The notes below the pieces were generated by a model, which saw only the letters and a program-made list of their open reading frames with translations, ran no database searches and was not told the origin of the DNA. This document shows positions 44,183 to 53,807 of a DNA stretch of 64,000 nucleotides, one piece after another (positions within the stretch are counted from its first letter, which is position 1; every line of letters begins with the position of its first letter). Source of the stretch: Clostridium lacusfryxellense (lineage in GTDB: Bacteria > Bacillota > Clostridia > Clostridiales > Clostridiaceae). The stretch covers positions 1 to 64,000 of the forward strand of contig NZ_JAHLEB010000019.1 in NCBI RefSeq assembly GCF_018861735.1. The letters run 5' to 3'. The position numbers were made by a program, and so were the translations under genes.

Positions 44183-44401
44183 ATGTTAATGAGAGTAAAT
44201 GAATGTTATTTTAGCGCAAAATTTAAATTAGAGGATTTTATGAAAAAGGAGAAAGGTAGTTCTGAGATTATAGCAATGGTACTAATTATAGCAATGGTAC
44301 TTGTTTTAGCAGGAATATTTTGGGACAAGCTTTCAGAATTCTTCGATAAGTTATGGGCAAATGTTATAGCCAACGATCCAACTGGAGATATTAAGAAATA
44401 A
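44183..44401 (+). CDS. Flp1-like type IVb pilin
   Basis: A 72-aa prepilin: a basic leader, the processing site KKEKG-SSEII (cut after Gly25 expected), a single hydrophobic helix (28-45) and a short amphipathic tail FFDKLWANVIANDPTGDIKK. The conserved glutamate is at +3 rather than the more usual +5, as in the Flp1-like clostridial subfamily. GGGGGAG precedes the ATG. It is the likely major subunit, matured by the peptidase at 51807. A hairpin lies directly after it. Confidence 0.82.
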   Translation: MLMRVNECYFSAKFKLEDFMKKEKGSSEIIAMVLIIAMVLVLAGIFWDKLSEFFDKLWANVIANDPTGDIKK

Positions 44402-44428
44402 AAATTAATTTATCAAATTAGGTCATTA

Positions 44429-44456
44429 AATATGCATACCACAGAGTGTGCATATT
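44429..44456 (+). promoter_or_regulatory. intercistronic hairpin after the pilin gene
   Basis: AATATGCA (44429-44436) pairs with TGCATATT (44449-44456), with an inner CAC/GTG pairing. There is no T run, so it more likely stabilises the upstream pilin mRNA or lowers downstream expression than fully terminates. Confidence 0.5.
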
Positions 44457-44469
44457 AAGGGGTGTTGTT

Positions 44470-45126
44470 ATGAGGGAAAATTTCAAGAGATTTGTTAAGC
44501 AGGAAAAAGCATCAGCAACGATTTTGGAATATACAATAGTGTTACCTTTGGTTATGGGAGTTGTGTTTATGCTAGTTTTCACTGGGCATATTCAACACCA
44601 AAAGACTGTGCTGCAGTCTGCAACTAATAGAGGTGCAATACTTGCAAGTAGGTCTATCACTGACCCGAATTATGATTCAATAGTAACTACGAATTCAGGA
44701 AAAGATGGAAATGATATAACAGCAATATTGATAAATGATGCAACTTACAACAAGACAAAACCATATAGGTATCTGTTTAGATCAGGTGGGGTTATTCCTA
44801 GAGCTGAAAATGATGTTGATAATATTATTAGAATTAATTCATTATTTCCTGATGGAGTACCTGTGGTTGAAGCTAAAGAGGTACCAGGTATTTTTAGAAA
44901 AGTAATTGTAACTGCAAAACAGGACTATAAAGTTCCTGTTCTACTGCCTGGGTTTGATATACCTAGTTTTTTAACATTAGAATCAGAAAGTACAGTGTAT
45001 GTTAATCAACCAGCAGAATTTATTAGAAATGCAGATTTTGCAATTGATTTAGTTCAACCTTTAGTTGATAACGTGGTTACAGAAATCAACACTATATTCA
45101 AAGAAGTTTCATTTTTCAATAAGTAA
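44470..45126 (+). CDS. TadE-like pseudopilin
   Basis: A 218-aa protein with one N-terminal membrane helix (about 22-42) preceded by a basic segment and a prepilin-like site (KQEKASATILEYTIVLP, with the glutamate before YT). The rest is an external domain with no further helix. TadE proteins are minor pseudopilins that start or tune Flp pilus assembly. The ATG at 44470 follows AAGGGGTG; an earlier ATG at 44446 lies inside the hairpin. Confidence 0.8.
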   Translation: MRENFKRFVKQEKASATILEYTIVLPLVMGVVFMLVFTGHIQHQKTVLQSATNRGAILASRSITDPNYDSIVTTNSGKDGNDITAILINDATYNKTKPYRYLFRSGGVIPRAENDVDNIIRINSLFPDGVPVVEAKEVPGIFRKVIVTAKQDYKVPVLLPGFDIPSFLTLESESTVYVNQPAEFIRNADFAIDLVQPLVDNVVTEINTIFKEVSFFNK

Positions 45127-45154
45127 AATAGTAAAGATAGAGGTGTAATGAACA

Positions 45155-48100
45155 GTGAGCAGAAAGACTAAAAAACGAATAGAAGGCTCAATATCTATTT
45201 TCTTGGTTATTATTCTTGTACCTATGATATGTTTATCTGGGCTGATTGTTGATGCATCAAGAGTGCAACTTGGCAAATCTATGGTAGCAAGTGCTGGAGA
45301 TTTAACAATGAATTCTGGGTTAGCTAATTATGACACGGTGTTAAAGGATGTATATGGGCTATTTGCGGTTTCCCAAAATGAAGATGATTTGTCTGCAAAT
45401 CTGGAAAAATACTTTACAGATACACTGATAGCGAATAAAGTGGTTGGATCAGCAGAGGAAATTGACGCTCAACCGATCTTAAAAAGTATTAGTGATGAAT
45501 TTTCAGGGAAGTCGTCTAACCTGTTAAAAATGGAAGTGGAAGACTTTACTGCAACAAAAGTACCAGGGAGTGACCTTGCAAGTCCTAACATTCTTAAAAA
45601 TCAAATAGTGGAATTTATGAAATATCGTGCCCCTGTAAATGTGGGACTTAGTTTTCTTGATTCAATGTCAGCTTTTAGCAGGCTTTCTAAGCAGGCAGAT
45701 GTAACTAAACAAAAGGTGAATGTGGATGAAAAGGCAGCTGATTTTAACGATGCCTGTGGTAAATTATATAAAAAACTAAACGAATATAATGAAAAGATTA
45801 AGACTGATAATCCAAACTTATGGAAAGCAAGTTATGATAAGTATGGGACAAGTTATGAAACTATTAATAAAACTGTTATAATTTTGATGAGTGATATACC
45901 TGTAGCGGATGTTTTTGTAAAAAAGAATGAAAATGCGGACTATCCGTATTACATAGAAGGACTTTTCCCTGTAATTATAAATGAAGTAACCATCGAGGCT
46001 CTAATAGCAAAGAGAAAACAGATAATGGCAGAAGTAGATACTACTGATTTTAATATGAATTATATTAAAAAACTTATGGATGTTGTGAATAGCAAAAGTA
46101 GTTTGACCTTAGGTGAAAAATCACAATATCTAATATTGTACGAGAAATATATAGAAAAAATTGCATTGTTAATAAGATATGATGAAAAATGCAAAGAAGT
46201 TTCTGGGACTCAGAGTGTTCTAGATCCTAAAAGCAATAATAAATTAAAAGATGCAGTGGCTATTTCAGAAATGGCTAAGTCTATTAATGGTGAAATTGTT
46301 AAAGCAAAGAATGAAAGTGACATTTTATGCAAGCAAGCTCAAGCGGATATAACAAAAAAAATCACATTCATAACTGATACTGAAACTTTAATAAATGATT
46401 CTATAGACAAAATGGGAAAAGCGTTAGATGCTGCGAAAGTTGTTGGTGCTGCCAATAAGACATTTAAAGGTTCTGTTGATACTTACAATACTGGTGGAGG
46501 TGAAGATGCTTTTAGTTCCGCAATGGGTCAAGAAACTAAATATAATGAGAAAGCCTTTGATGAAAAATCAGTTGAAGAACTTAAAAAGCAGCTTGAAGCT
46601 CACAAGAAATTTTTAGACACTTTAAAACCAATATTAGCAAGCGTTACATATGGTGGGACATCAATAAAAGATATTGGTAGCTTTGAGGATGCAAAAAAGG
46701 TATTAGCAGGTGCCAAAGATCCTTCAGGAAAAACCTATAAGCAAAAGATAGAAGAGGCAACTCCATCAAATGTTAATCAAGCATTTATAGATGGAATATA
46801 CAAAAATGCATTTAAACAGGAAATCTATCCAGCACAAACATCACTAACTATAGGTGAGCTAGAGGGTGGATTTTGGAAGTATCTTGTAGCTGCATTTTCT
46901 GCTAATGAAACTAAAGCGGATGAAGAAACAAAAATAAAGGATGAGATAGGTAACATGGCTAAAACGGACTCCAATAATATAAATGAGGGGGAAGTGACTG
47001 GCATTCCGGCAAGTTCATATAAAAATTTGCCATCTGGGCCTGTAGAGGGTGGTGCCAATAGTACAAAAGTTGATTATCAAGTAGGTAAAAATAAGGGTTT
47101 TTTTGATTTACTTGGAACCATGAATGATACGGTTAAAAATCTTTTAAGTCCTGGCGGGTTTGAAAATGTTTTAACAACTGGAAGAGATAATCTTTATGTA
47201 ATGGATTATGCATTTAATATGTTTTCCTTTCATACACAGAAAGCTGAATATACTAAAGATAATAAGGAATCAACTAACCCAGAGGATATAAAAACATTAT
47301 CAAATATTAAAATAAATTCATCAAATAATGCAATGTATGGTGCAGAAGTAGAATATCTTCTTTACGGAATGGGAACCCCAAAACAAAATGTGGATAAAGC
47401 AAGAGGAAATATTTTTGCTTTAAGATTCATTGCAAATTCAGGGTATGCTCTAACAAATGCAGAAATAAGAGGTATCACATTGCCACCAGCTTTAGCAATA
47501 CAAACAGCATCAGCTGGGTTTATACCCTATAAGTTGCCACAAGTAGTTATGCAGTTATGCCTTGCTTTAGCAGAATCTGCTGCAGATCTTTCTGCAATGG
47601 AAGCAGGAAATAAAATAGCTATTTTAAAGTCAAATGAAACCTGGGTAATGTCTCCCAAAGGTGGCATGAATTTGGCTAGAGATATTGTTAAAGATAAATC
47701 GGCAACAACTATAAATACTGCGGCTGGAAGGGTAAAAGGTGCATTAAGCGATTTAATTGATAATACAGGGAAGAAGGTAACCGTAAAAGCAACGGATTTA
47801 ATTGAGGATGTAAGAATAGCTACCACTGCAAAAGCAACGGAAGCAGTGGGGGAGTTATTTAGTATTTTTTCGGAAAAAATGTTAACATCCTTAGACCAAA
47901 CGGTGAAAGACGTTAAAGATGGTAAAACCCCACCGCAAGCTGCCAAACAAATCACCGATGCTGCCTTGGCTGAAGTTCAAACTTATATCGACGGACAAGC
48001 AGATGGTATTATTAAAACTATAATGCAAGAATATTTTATAAGTATTGAGAAGATAGCCACAGACATTAACAAAGAGTTAGAAGCAGCAATTGGTGATTTA

Positions 48101-48736
48101 TATAATAATTCGTCAGCAGATTTACTTATGAACGTTGAAAAAAAGGTTGCAACTCAGGTTGAGGCTGGTATAAAAATTTTAACAGATAAAATTGGTGGTA
48201 AGTTGGAGAGTACTATGACAGAATATGAAAATAAAATAATTGGATATGGAGAGGGAAATATAGATAAAACGGCGGATAAGGCAATAGAAGCAACAAATGA
48301 ATTTTTTGACAAAACATTTGCTAAATATACTGATAAGTTGCCTGATGTTTCAGGAAAAGTTGATCTAGCTAAACCAGATAAAAAAGGTAAAAATAGTTCC
48401 ATAATAACTATGCTTAAATTTGGATATAGCGATTATTTGAAAATGTTTATGTTTGGTAATATTACTTCAAACGATGATTTAGTTGTTCGAAGAATAGCTG
48501 ACGTTATTCAAATAAATGTAGGTAATGGTTTCACGGATACTACGCCATTATATACCCATAAAAAAGGTGCTGGGTTTAGAATGAATAAGGCAAATACCTA
48601 TATTGAGATTAATGCTACAGTCAAGCTATCAACTATGTTTATGGCACTACCTATGTTAACAAAATCAACAAAAGATTCAGAAAAAAAAGCAGTAGAATAT
48701 TTTCCTATAAAATATAAAAGTGCATTAGGTTATTAA
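45155..48736 (+). CDS. giant TadG-like protein, DUF5702 type, 1193 aa
   Basis: Starts at GTG with SRKTKKRIEGSISIFLVIIL, a basic leader and membrane helix (13-35) followed by DASRVQLGKSMVASAGDL, the usual TadG/DUF5702 start. A prepilin-like G-SISI site is present but the +5 glutamate is replaced. The rest (about 1150 residues) is external, with long helical or coiled-coil stretches (350-530, 850-1050) and a C-terminal domain near 1090-1193. TadG proteins are usually 300-600 aa, so this is unusually long. It may form a large cell-surface scaffold for the pilus. Confidence 0.82.
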   Translation: MSRKTKKRIEGSISIFLVIILVPMICLSGLIVDASRVQLGKSMVASAGDLTMNSGLANYDTVLKDVYGLFAVSQNEDDLSANLEKYFTDTLIANKVVGSAEEIDAQPILKSISDEFSGKSSNLLKMEVEDFTATKVPGSDLASPNILKNQIVEFMKYRAPVNVGLSFLDSMSAFSRLSKQADVTKQKVNVDEKAADFNDACGKLYKKLNEYNEKIKTDNPNLWKASYDKYGTSYETINKTVIILMSDIPVADVFVKKNENADYPYYIEGLFPVIINEVTIEALIAKRKQIMAEVDTTDFNMNYIKKLMDVVNSKSSLTLGEKSQYLILYEKYIEKIALLIRYDEKCKEVSGTQSVLDPKSNNKLKDAVAISEMAKSINGEIVKAKNESDILCKQAQADITKKITFITDTETLINDSIDKMGKALDAAKVVGAANKTFKGSVDTYNTGGGEDAFSSAMGQETKYNEKAFDEKSVEELKKQLEAHKKFLDTLKPILASVTYGGTSIKDIGSFEDAKKVLAGAKDPSGKTYKQKIEEATPSNVNQAFIDGIYKNAFKQEIYPAQTSLTIGELEGGFWKYLVAAFSANETKADEETKIKDEIGNMAKTDSNNINEGEVTGIPASSYKNLPSGPVEGGANSTKVDYQVGKNKGFFDLLGTMNDTVKNLLSPGGFENVLTTGRDNLYVMDYAFNMFSFHTQKAEYTKDNKESTNPEDIKTLSNIKINSSNNAMYGAEVEYLLYGMGTPKQNVDKARGNIFALRFIANSGYALTNAEIRGITLPPALAIQTASAGFIPYKLPQVVMQLCLALAESAADLSAMEAGNKIAILKSNETWVMSPKGGMNLARDIVKDKSATTINTAAGRVKGALSDLIDNTGKKVTVKATDLIEDVRIATTAKATEAVGELFSIFSEKMLTSLDQTVKDVKDGKTPPQAAKQITDAALAEVQTYIDGQADGIIKTIMQEYFISIEKIATDINKELEAAIGDLYNNSSADLLMNVEKKVATQVEAGIKILTDKIGGKLESTMTEYENKIIGYGEGNIDKTADKAIEATNEFFDKTFAKYTDKLPDVSGKVDLAKPDKKGKNSSIITMLKFGYSDYLKMFMFGNITSNDDLVVRRIADVIQINVGNGFTDTTPLYTHKKGAGFRMNKANTYIEINATVKLSTMFMALPMLTKSTKDSEKKAVEYFPIKYKSALGY

Positions 48737-48761
48737 TATAAATTCAGAGGAGTGAAGTTTT

Positions 48762-49463
48762 ATGAAAAAAGTAAAAATAATTATATCAGCAATTTTAATT
48801 ACAGGACTATCTATGTCTTTAATAGGTTGTGGTAAGGATAATGCAGAAACAAAGAGTGGGGACACAACAACTGAGCAGTCAACGAAAGCAGATACCAAAA
48901 CAACAGATGATAAACATGATTTCCAGAAGGATCCATCTTTACCACTCACATTATCTGTAGAATTAGATACACAAAAATATAGTGTAGATTATCCATGGGG
49001 TATAGCAAGTGCTAGAAGTGGGGCTTTTTCTGATACTGAGGGTATGTATGTTATTTATGATCAATTTGTACCAAATCTCTCAGATGTAGATTATGGGGTT
49101 GATCCTACTAAAATTACTAAAGCAGATCAAGTTATAGAGGGAATGAAGGATCAGTTCAAAAATACTGCAGCATCTAAATTGCCTTTATCTAAAGCCGAGA
49201 GCTATAAAATAACTAAAAAAGAGAATGTTACAATAAATGATTGGGATATGTGTAGGTATGAAGGAGAGTTTACATTAAAAGATACAGCAATAATTACTTT
49301 AAAAGACAAAAAGGCACCTTTTGTGGCTTATGGAGTTATAAAAGATGCACATCCTGTTTACTTTATAGTTGTTGATGAATCAGACAATCATGATAATATT
49401 AAAGAAATAGGTGTGCTAGCAGATAAGATAGCTAAAACTTTTAGAGACCTTGACAAGGAATAA
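48762..49463 (+). CDS. lipoprotein in the pilus locus, 233 aa
   Basis: A signal peptide with lipobox LIGC (cysteine about residue 23), a T/K-rich linker (about 25-50) and a folded domain starting LTLSVELDTQKYSVDYPWG. No family is recognised. GAGGAGTG precedes the ATG. It lies 25 nt after the DUF5702 gene in the same direction, so it probably belongs to the pilus complex, perhaps as a pilotin-like or anchoring factor on the outer face of the membrane. Confidence 0.75.
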   Translation: MKKVKIIISAILITGLSMSLIGCGKDNAETKSGDTTTEQSTKADTKTTDDKHDFQKDPSLPLTLSVELDTQKYSVDYPWGIASARSGAFSDTEGMYVIYDQFVPNLSDVDYGVDPTKITKADQVIEGMKDQFKNTAASKLPLSKAESYKITKKENVTINDWDMCRYEGEFTLKDTAIITLKDKKAPFVAYGVIKDAHPVYFIVVDESDNHDNIKEIGVLADKIAKTFRDLDKE

Positions 49464-49522
49464 ATCTTAATTTTGATAATATTTTAATAAATATTAAATA
49501 AAAAATAAGGAAGTCGATAAAA

Positions 49523-49885
49523 ATGGATTTAAATACGGATAAAGTAAAAAGTACTGACAAATTTAACTTGAATATTAATGAATCAGTGGAATTAAACGAG
49601 GAAGAAGAAGTTGAATTTTATAAGAAAAATGGAGTGAGTCGAGAAACTTTTAAACATATGGGTAAAGATATGCTTCAAGGCAGTATAGACAGCTACAAGC
49701 CTAAAAATATGATTACAGGATTTTTCACAAATGTTTTTATGGGTGTGTGTATTATATTACCGCCAGTAGGACTCGTACTATCTCTCTTTAAGTTGAAAAG
49801 CTCTGAAAAGGAAACTAGATATATAGGTAAAATAGGTATTGGGATATCAATAGGAGCATTCGTAGTTTGGAGTATGATATTATAG
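49523..49885 (+). CDS. small membrane protein in the pilus locus, 120 aa
   Basis: An acidic soluble N-terminus (1-65, with NESVELNEEEEVEFYKKNG) is followed by two hydrophobic helices (about 66-90 and 100-119). AAGGAAG precedes the ATG. It has no recognised domain. Position between the lipoprotein and a TadE-like gene suggests a structural or assembly role. Confidence 0.7.
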   Translation: MDLNTDKVKSTDKFNLNINESVELNEEEEVEFYKKNGVSRETFKHMGKDMLQGSIDSYKPKNMITGFFTNVFMGVCIILPPVGLVLSLFKLKSSEKETRYIGKIGIGISIGAFVVWSMIL

Positions 49886-49916
49886 GGTAATGATTTAATG
49901 ACATTCACATGGAAAG

Positions 49917-49945
49917 TCACCCACTTTTAAAAGGGGGTGATTATT
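49917..49945 (+). terminator. weak hairpin upstream of the second TadE-like gene
   Basis: TCACCC and GGGTGA arms (49917-49940) pair with an inner CTTTT/AAAAG and one A-G mismatch, then TTATTTAT. Probably partial termination. Confidence 0.45.
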
Positions 49946-49985
49946 TATATAGTATAAACGTTAATATTGAAAGTGTGGTGATAGT

Positions 49986-51431
49986 ATGAAAAGACTAAAA
50001 ACACAAAGAGGATCAGCAAGTATAGAGGCGACGGTATCCTTAACAGCATTTATATTTGTAATTATGGCTATCTATGCAATTGTTAATTTTTGCATAGTTC
50101 AGGCGAAGATGGCCACTGCAATAAATAGCACTGCAAAGGAGATATCTCAGTATTCATATATGTACCATGCGTTAGGTGTACAGGAGTTAGACACAAAAGT
50201 AACAGAGGGTAAGAAGCAGGCGTTAGATGCATATGATGCAATATCTGCATTAATTGAAAATCCAGATGTTGAGGCTAAAGCTGGAACTGGTGATGGTACC
50301 GGCGATTTAGCTAAAGTTATAGATGATAAAAAAATACCTGTTGATGGAGAACTTGCTAAAATGCAAGAGGCACAATCGGCAATCTCGGGAGCTGTTAAGG
50401 ATCCAGCTGCATTTGTGAAAAGCATAGGCGCACTTGGTGCATCTGTAGTTATTGATAAAGTTAAATCTCATCTTATTGCAGCACCAATAGCTAAGGGACT
50501 TTCGCAGAGGCATTTTGGAGAAACTTCAGCAGAGGCTAACACGTACCTTGAAAATCTTGGGGTAGTTGGAGGTTACGATGGAGTAAATTTTGATATGTCT
50601 ACCATGTTAGTTTCTGGTAATCCACAGGATATTCAAATTATAGTTTATTATAATATAGGTATGTCATCAATATTCCCAGTTGATTTAAAGATTACAATGT
50701 GTCAAAGAGCTTCCGCGAGAGCATGGCTTGGGGGAGATTTAGAACCCAAAAATGTTGTAGTTGAAGCAGATAAACCGCAGAATGAGGCAGTTGAAGTAGT
50801 TAAACCAGGGGATGAGGCAGTTAAAATTGGGACTGAAGTTGATAAATTGGGGATTATGCTTAAGTCTGCATCTGGGCTTAGCGAGGCACTTAGTCTAATT
50901 AGTAAAGTGGATTTTGCAGGAGTGGAGGATGTAAAAATAAAGACATTATTCAGCACTATTGATGAATCATCAATGTCGAAATCAGATAAAGTTACTGAAA
51001 AAGCAACACTTTTTAGAAAAATCTTGTCTCAGGGAGCTAAATCTAATGCTATGGTTGTTGCTGATTCTACTTACATTGATGTTATTACGGGAGATATTAA
51101 ATGGCCATCAAATCCTCCAGGCGGATTCGCAATTAATAATCCACCTTCAAAGTCATTAATGGTGGGGACAATTATAGACAGGTATGGTGATCCATTAGGT
51201 TCATATATGTCACCAGTCGGAACACCTTATGGTGAACGTGCATTACCTTACATAGAGAATCCTAATGCATATCATAAATATAGAGTTATTAAACAAATCG
51301 ATAATGTGAAATATGGTAAAATTGCGTCGGTATTTAATCAACCAGGAGGAGGTATTCAATATAAACTTCCAGATATAGTTGATAATCTTTTGAAAACAGA
51401 TAATAAATATTTAGAAGAAATATTTAATTAA
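49986..51431 (+). CDS. TadE-like pseudopilin with C-terminal extension, 481 aa
   Basis: The start MKRLKTQRGSASIEATVSL has an ideal prepilin site: cut after Gly9, glutamate at +5, then a membrane helix (about 13-38). Residues 40-250 are a TadE-like external domain ending at MCQRASARAWLGGD. About 230 further residues follow, with PQNEAVEVVKPGDEAVK-like charged repeats and a C-terminal domain near 350-481. A shortened second copy of the WLGGD region survives at 51711-51792. The ribosome binding site GGTGATAG is moderate. Confidence 0.8.
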   Translation: MKRLKTQRGSASIEATVSLTAFIFVIMAIYAIVNFCIVQAKMATAINSTAKEISQYSYMYHALGVQELDTKVTEGKKQALDAYDAISALIENPDVEAKAGTGDGTGDLAKVIDDKKIPVDGELAKMQEAQSAISGAVKDPAAFVKSIGALGASVVIDKVKSHLIAAPIAKGLSQRHFGETSAEANTYLENLGVVGGYDGVNFDMSTMLVSGNPQDIQIIVYYNIGMSSIFPVDLKITMCQRASARAWLGGDLEPKNVVVEADKPQNEAVEVVKPGDEAVKIGTEVDKLGIMLKSASGLSEALSLISKVDFAGVEDVKIKTLFSTIDESSMSKSDKVTEKATLFRKILSQGAKSNAMVVADSTYIDVITGDIKWPSNPPGGFAINNPPSKSLMVGTIIDRYGDPLGSYMSPVGTPYGERALPYIENPNAYHKYRVIKQIDNVKYGKIASVFNQPGGGIQYKLPDIVDNLLKTDNKYLEEIFN

Positions 51432-51448
51432 AACCAGGAGGAGACAGC

Positions 51449-51682
51449 ATGAAAATTATAGATTTAGTACAAAAATTAGAAGCTAAACAAGTCCCAAAAC
51501 ATTTGTACCAGGTTGGAAACTATGGGATTACTGATCAAAAATTATGTTTAAAAAATGAAAATAATAGATGGATTGTTTTTTATAGTGAGAGAGGGGATAA
51601 ATTAGCTCTTGCTACTTTTAATACTGAGGAAGATGCTTGTGAAGAATTTTATAGTAGAATTGTGTCAAAAGCAAAGTTATAA
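51449..51682 (+). CDS. small hypothetical protein, 77 aa
   Basis: A soluble protein with the pattern LYQVGNYGITDQKLCLKNEN then WIVFYSERGDKLALATFNTEEDACEEFYSRI. The order (short helix, strands around an ERG motif, acidic helix) resembles small immunity-type or substrate-recognition proteins, but no family can be named. AGGAGGAG precedes the ATG. It sits inside the pilus operon between a pseudopilin gene and the duplicated fragment. Confidence 0.65.
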   Translation: MKIIDLVQKLEAKQVPKHLYQVGNYGITDQKLCLKNENNRWIVFYSERGDKLALATFNTEEDACEEFYSRIVSKAKL

Positions 51683-51710
51683 TAGATGATTTAGTATTGT
51701 TGCAAGGAGT

Positions 51711-51792
51711 ATTACCAGTTGATTTAAAAATTACAATGTGCCAAAGAGCCTCAGCGACAGCATGGCTTGGGGGAGATTTGAAACTACCGTAG
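51711..51792 (+). pseudogene. 3' remnant of a duplicated TadE-like gene
   Basis: The 69 bases 51711-51779 match 50672-50740 of the TadE-like gene at 63 positions (91%). In frame they read PVDLKITMCQRASATAWLG, then GDLKLP and a stop at 51790-51792, so the lost gene ended there rather than continuing for 230 residues as the intact copy does. No start or upstream part remains. Confidence 0.8.
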
Positions 51793-51806
51793 GAGGAAGC
51801 ACGAAA

Positions 51807-52484
51807 ATGAAATATGTAATAGTGTTAGTATCAGTATTATTTGCAGTTTTGGTTGGTATATGTTTTATTATATATTTTAAAGCTCAAGAGGTTAATCAGC
51901 AGCTATATCTTAAGGGAAAATTGCAAACTATTTTCAAGTTGGATACAAAAACAATATTAGTAATAATATTTCCAATAATAATTGGAATCATAAGTTTTTG
52001 CATAGAATATTTTGTTTATAAAAAAAATATAATTTTATGTTTCAGGTGGCAACTTACAATAATGATGATGTTTCCAATTGGATATATTGATTTAAAAGAA
52101 AAGATAATTCCTAACAAACTTTTAATTATTGCTCTTGCTTTTACCTTGCCTTTACTTATATTGCAAGGCACTTTTTTTCCGGATATGATATTTACAATTC
52201 TTAGATCTAGTATTGCGGGAGCTTTACTTGGGGGAGGAATTTTCTTTAGTACGTCATTAATCGTAAAAAATGGTATTGGTGCAGGAGATACAAAAATGTA
52301 CCTAGTCTTAGGACTTATGGTTGGTTTTGTTCCAATCTTCAATATATTGTTATACTCAATGATAATCGGTGCAGTTACTGGTATAGTATTAATGATTTTA
52401 AAAAAGAAAAATTCTAAAGATAGTTTGGCACTTGCACCTTTTACGCTGGTAGGCGTGATTTTGGCTGTGCTGATAGGTGTATAG
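51807..52484 (+). CDS. type IV prepilin peptidase (A24 family)
   Basis: A 225-aa aspartic membrane protease that cleaves the prepilin leaders of the Flp pilin and pseudopilins. The catalytic aspartates are D95 (IDLKEKIIPN) and D161 (NGIGAGDTKM). Six to seven helices are predicted; the N-terminal cysteine-bearing methylase domain of larger PilD proteins is absent, as in TadV/CpaA. The ATG at 51807 follows AGGAGG; a longer frame from 51738 overlaps the pseudogene in another frame and is rejected. Confidence 0.9.
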   Translation: MKYVIVLVSVLFAVLVGICFIIYFKAQEVNQQLYLKGKLQTIFKLDTKTILVIIFPIIIGIISFCIEYFVYKKNIILCFRWQLTIMMMFPIGYIDLKEKIIPNKLLIIALAFTLPLLILQGTFFPDMIFTILRSSIAGALLGGGIFFSTSLIVKNGIGAGDTKMYLVLGLMVGFVPIFNILLYSMIIGAVTGIVLMILKKKNSKDSLALAPFTLVGVILAVLIGV

Positions 52485-52495
52485 GGGGGGAATAA

Positions 52496-53788
52496 ATGAA
52501 AAGTAAAGTGAGCGTAATAGCTTTAATTGTAATAGTTATAATAGCTTCTTGGGGAATTTCTTTTAATAATCAGCATAAAAAAGCAGAGAGATTAAGCGCG
52601 ATTAAGCAAGAAATAAAAACAAATGAGAAATTGGGTGTTTACAAGCGTGTTATATCACTGTATAAAGAACTAATTACATTAGATGATAAAAATATTGAAC
52701 TATATTCTAAATTGGCAAATTCATATAAAAATGTTGAACAAAATAAAAATTATGAAGAAACCTGTAATGTAATAATAAAAAAGTTTCCGAATAATATTCG
52801 CGGGTATCTTGAACTAGCAAAATATTATGCAAAAGACGAACGTCACGATGTAGTAATTGAACTTCATAATAGGTTGCCCGAAAGTTTAATTAACAATAAG
52901 GAATTTATTGATATTTATAAAAATAGCGAATATAAATTTATATATTTGTCTCGTTCTTATCAAGATATTAGCCAATTTACTAATGATTTTGCAGTTGTTG
53001 AACAAAAGGATCTATATGGTTATGTTGATAAAGGCACCTCAGAGGTAATTGATCCGAAATTTACTAGCGCTAAAGCCTTTATAGAGGATAAAGCAGCGGT
53101 TTTCAATAAAAATGAATGGTACTTTATTGACAAAGAAGGAGATAAAATTCTAGCAACTTCAGAAAAAGTAGAAGATTTACATTCTATAAGCGAGGGATAT
53201 GCATCAGTAAAGATAAATGGAAAGTATGGATTTGTTGATGAAAAATTCAATAAAGTAAAAATTGATTATGATTATACAACAAATTTCTACAATGGAGTAG
53301 CTGCAGTTAAAAAAGGTGATAAATGGTCAATTATAAGTAAAGATTTTAAAGCTGTAACTGGCTATATTTATGAAGATATTGTTTTTGATGACTCTAATAT
53401 TTGTAGTAGAAATGGAATTATTTTTGCGAAAAAAGATGGGAAATACAGTATGCTAGATTTAACTGGGACTAGTATAACAAAGGATACTTATGAAGCAGTA
53501 AAAATGTTTGCATCGGCTGAGCCGGCAGCTCTTAAGAAGAATAGTAAATGGGGATTTGTTAATAGTAAAGGTAAGGTCATAATTGATTTCAAATATGACG
53601 ATGCTGATTCTTTTAGTTTGGGCATTGCCCCTGTATCAATAAATGGAAAATGGGGATATATTAATTTAAAGGGTGAGATTGTAATTCCAAATGAATTCGA
53701 TGGAGCGAAACCATTTTATAAGTCTGGGGTGGCTTCTGTGAAAGTCGAGAGTGTATATAGATTTATAGAGCTTATTAAATATAGATAA
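52496..53788 (+). CDS. membrane-anchored TPR and WG-repeat protein, 430 aa
   Basis: One N-terminal membrane helix (about 4-22), a helical TPR-like region (about 30-145) and then six or more WG (KWG) beta-repeats, for example KNEWYFIDKEGDKI, NGKYGFVDEK, NSKWGFVNSKGKVIIDFKYDDA and NGKWGYINLKGEIVIPNEFDGA. Such repeats form binding surfaces outside the membrane in other bacteria. A GGGGGGG site precedes the ATG. It begins the part of the locus with signalling genes; a sensor or scaffold role is inferred only. Confidence 0.82.
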   Translation: MKSKVSVIALIVIVIIASWGISFNNQHKKAERLSAIKQEIKTNEKLGVYKRVISLYKELITLDDKNIELYSKLANSYKNVEQNKNYEETCNVIIKKFPNNIRGYLELAKYYAKDERHDVVIELHNRLPESLINNKEFIDIYKNSEYKFIYLSRSYQDISQFTNDFAVVEQKDLYGYVDKGTSEVIDPKFTSAKAFIEDKAAVFNKNEWYFIDKEGDKILATSEKVEDLHSISEGYASVKINGKYGFVDEKFNKVKIDYDYTTNFYNGVAAVKKGDKWSIISKDFKAVTGYIYEDIVFDDSNICSRNGIIFAKKDGKYSMLDLTGTSITKDTYEAVKMFASAEPAALKKNSKWGFVNSKGKVIIDFKYDDADSFSLGIAPVSINGKWGYINLKGEIVIPNEFDGAKPFYKSGVASVKVESVYRFIELIKYR

Positions 53789-53807
53789 TATTAGGAGGAT
53801 GTAGCGA

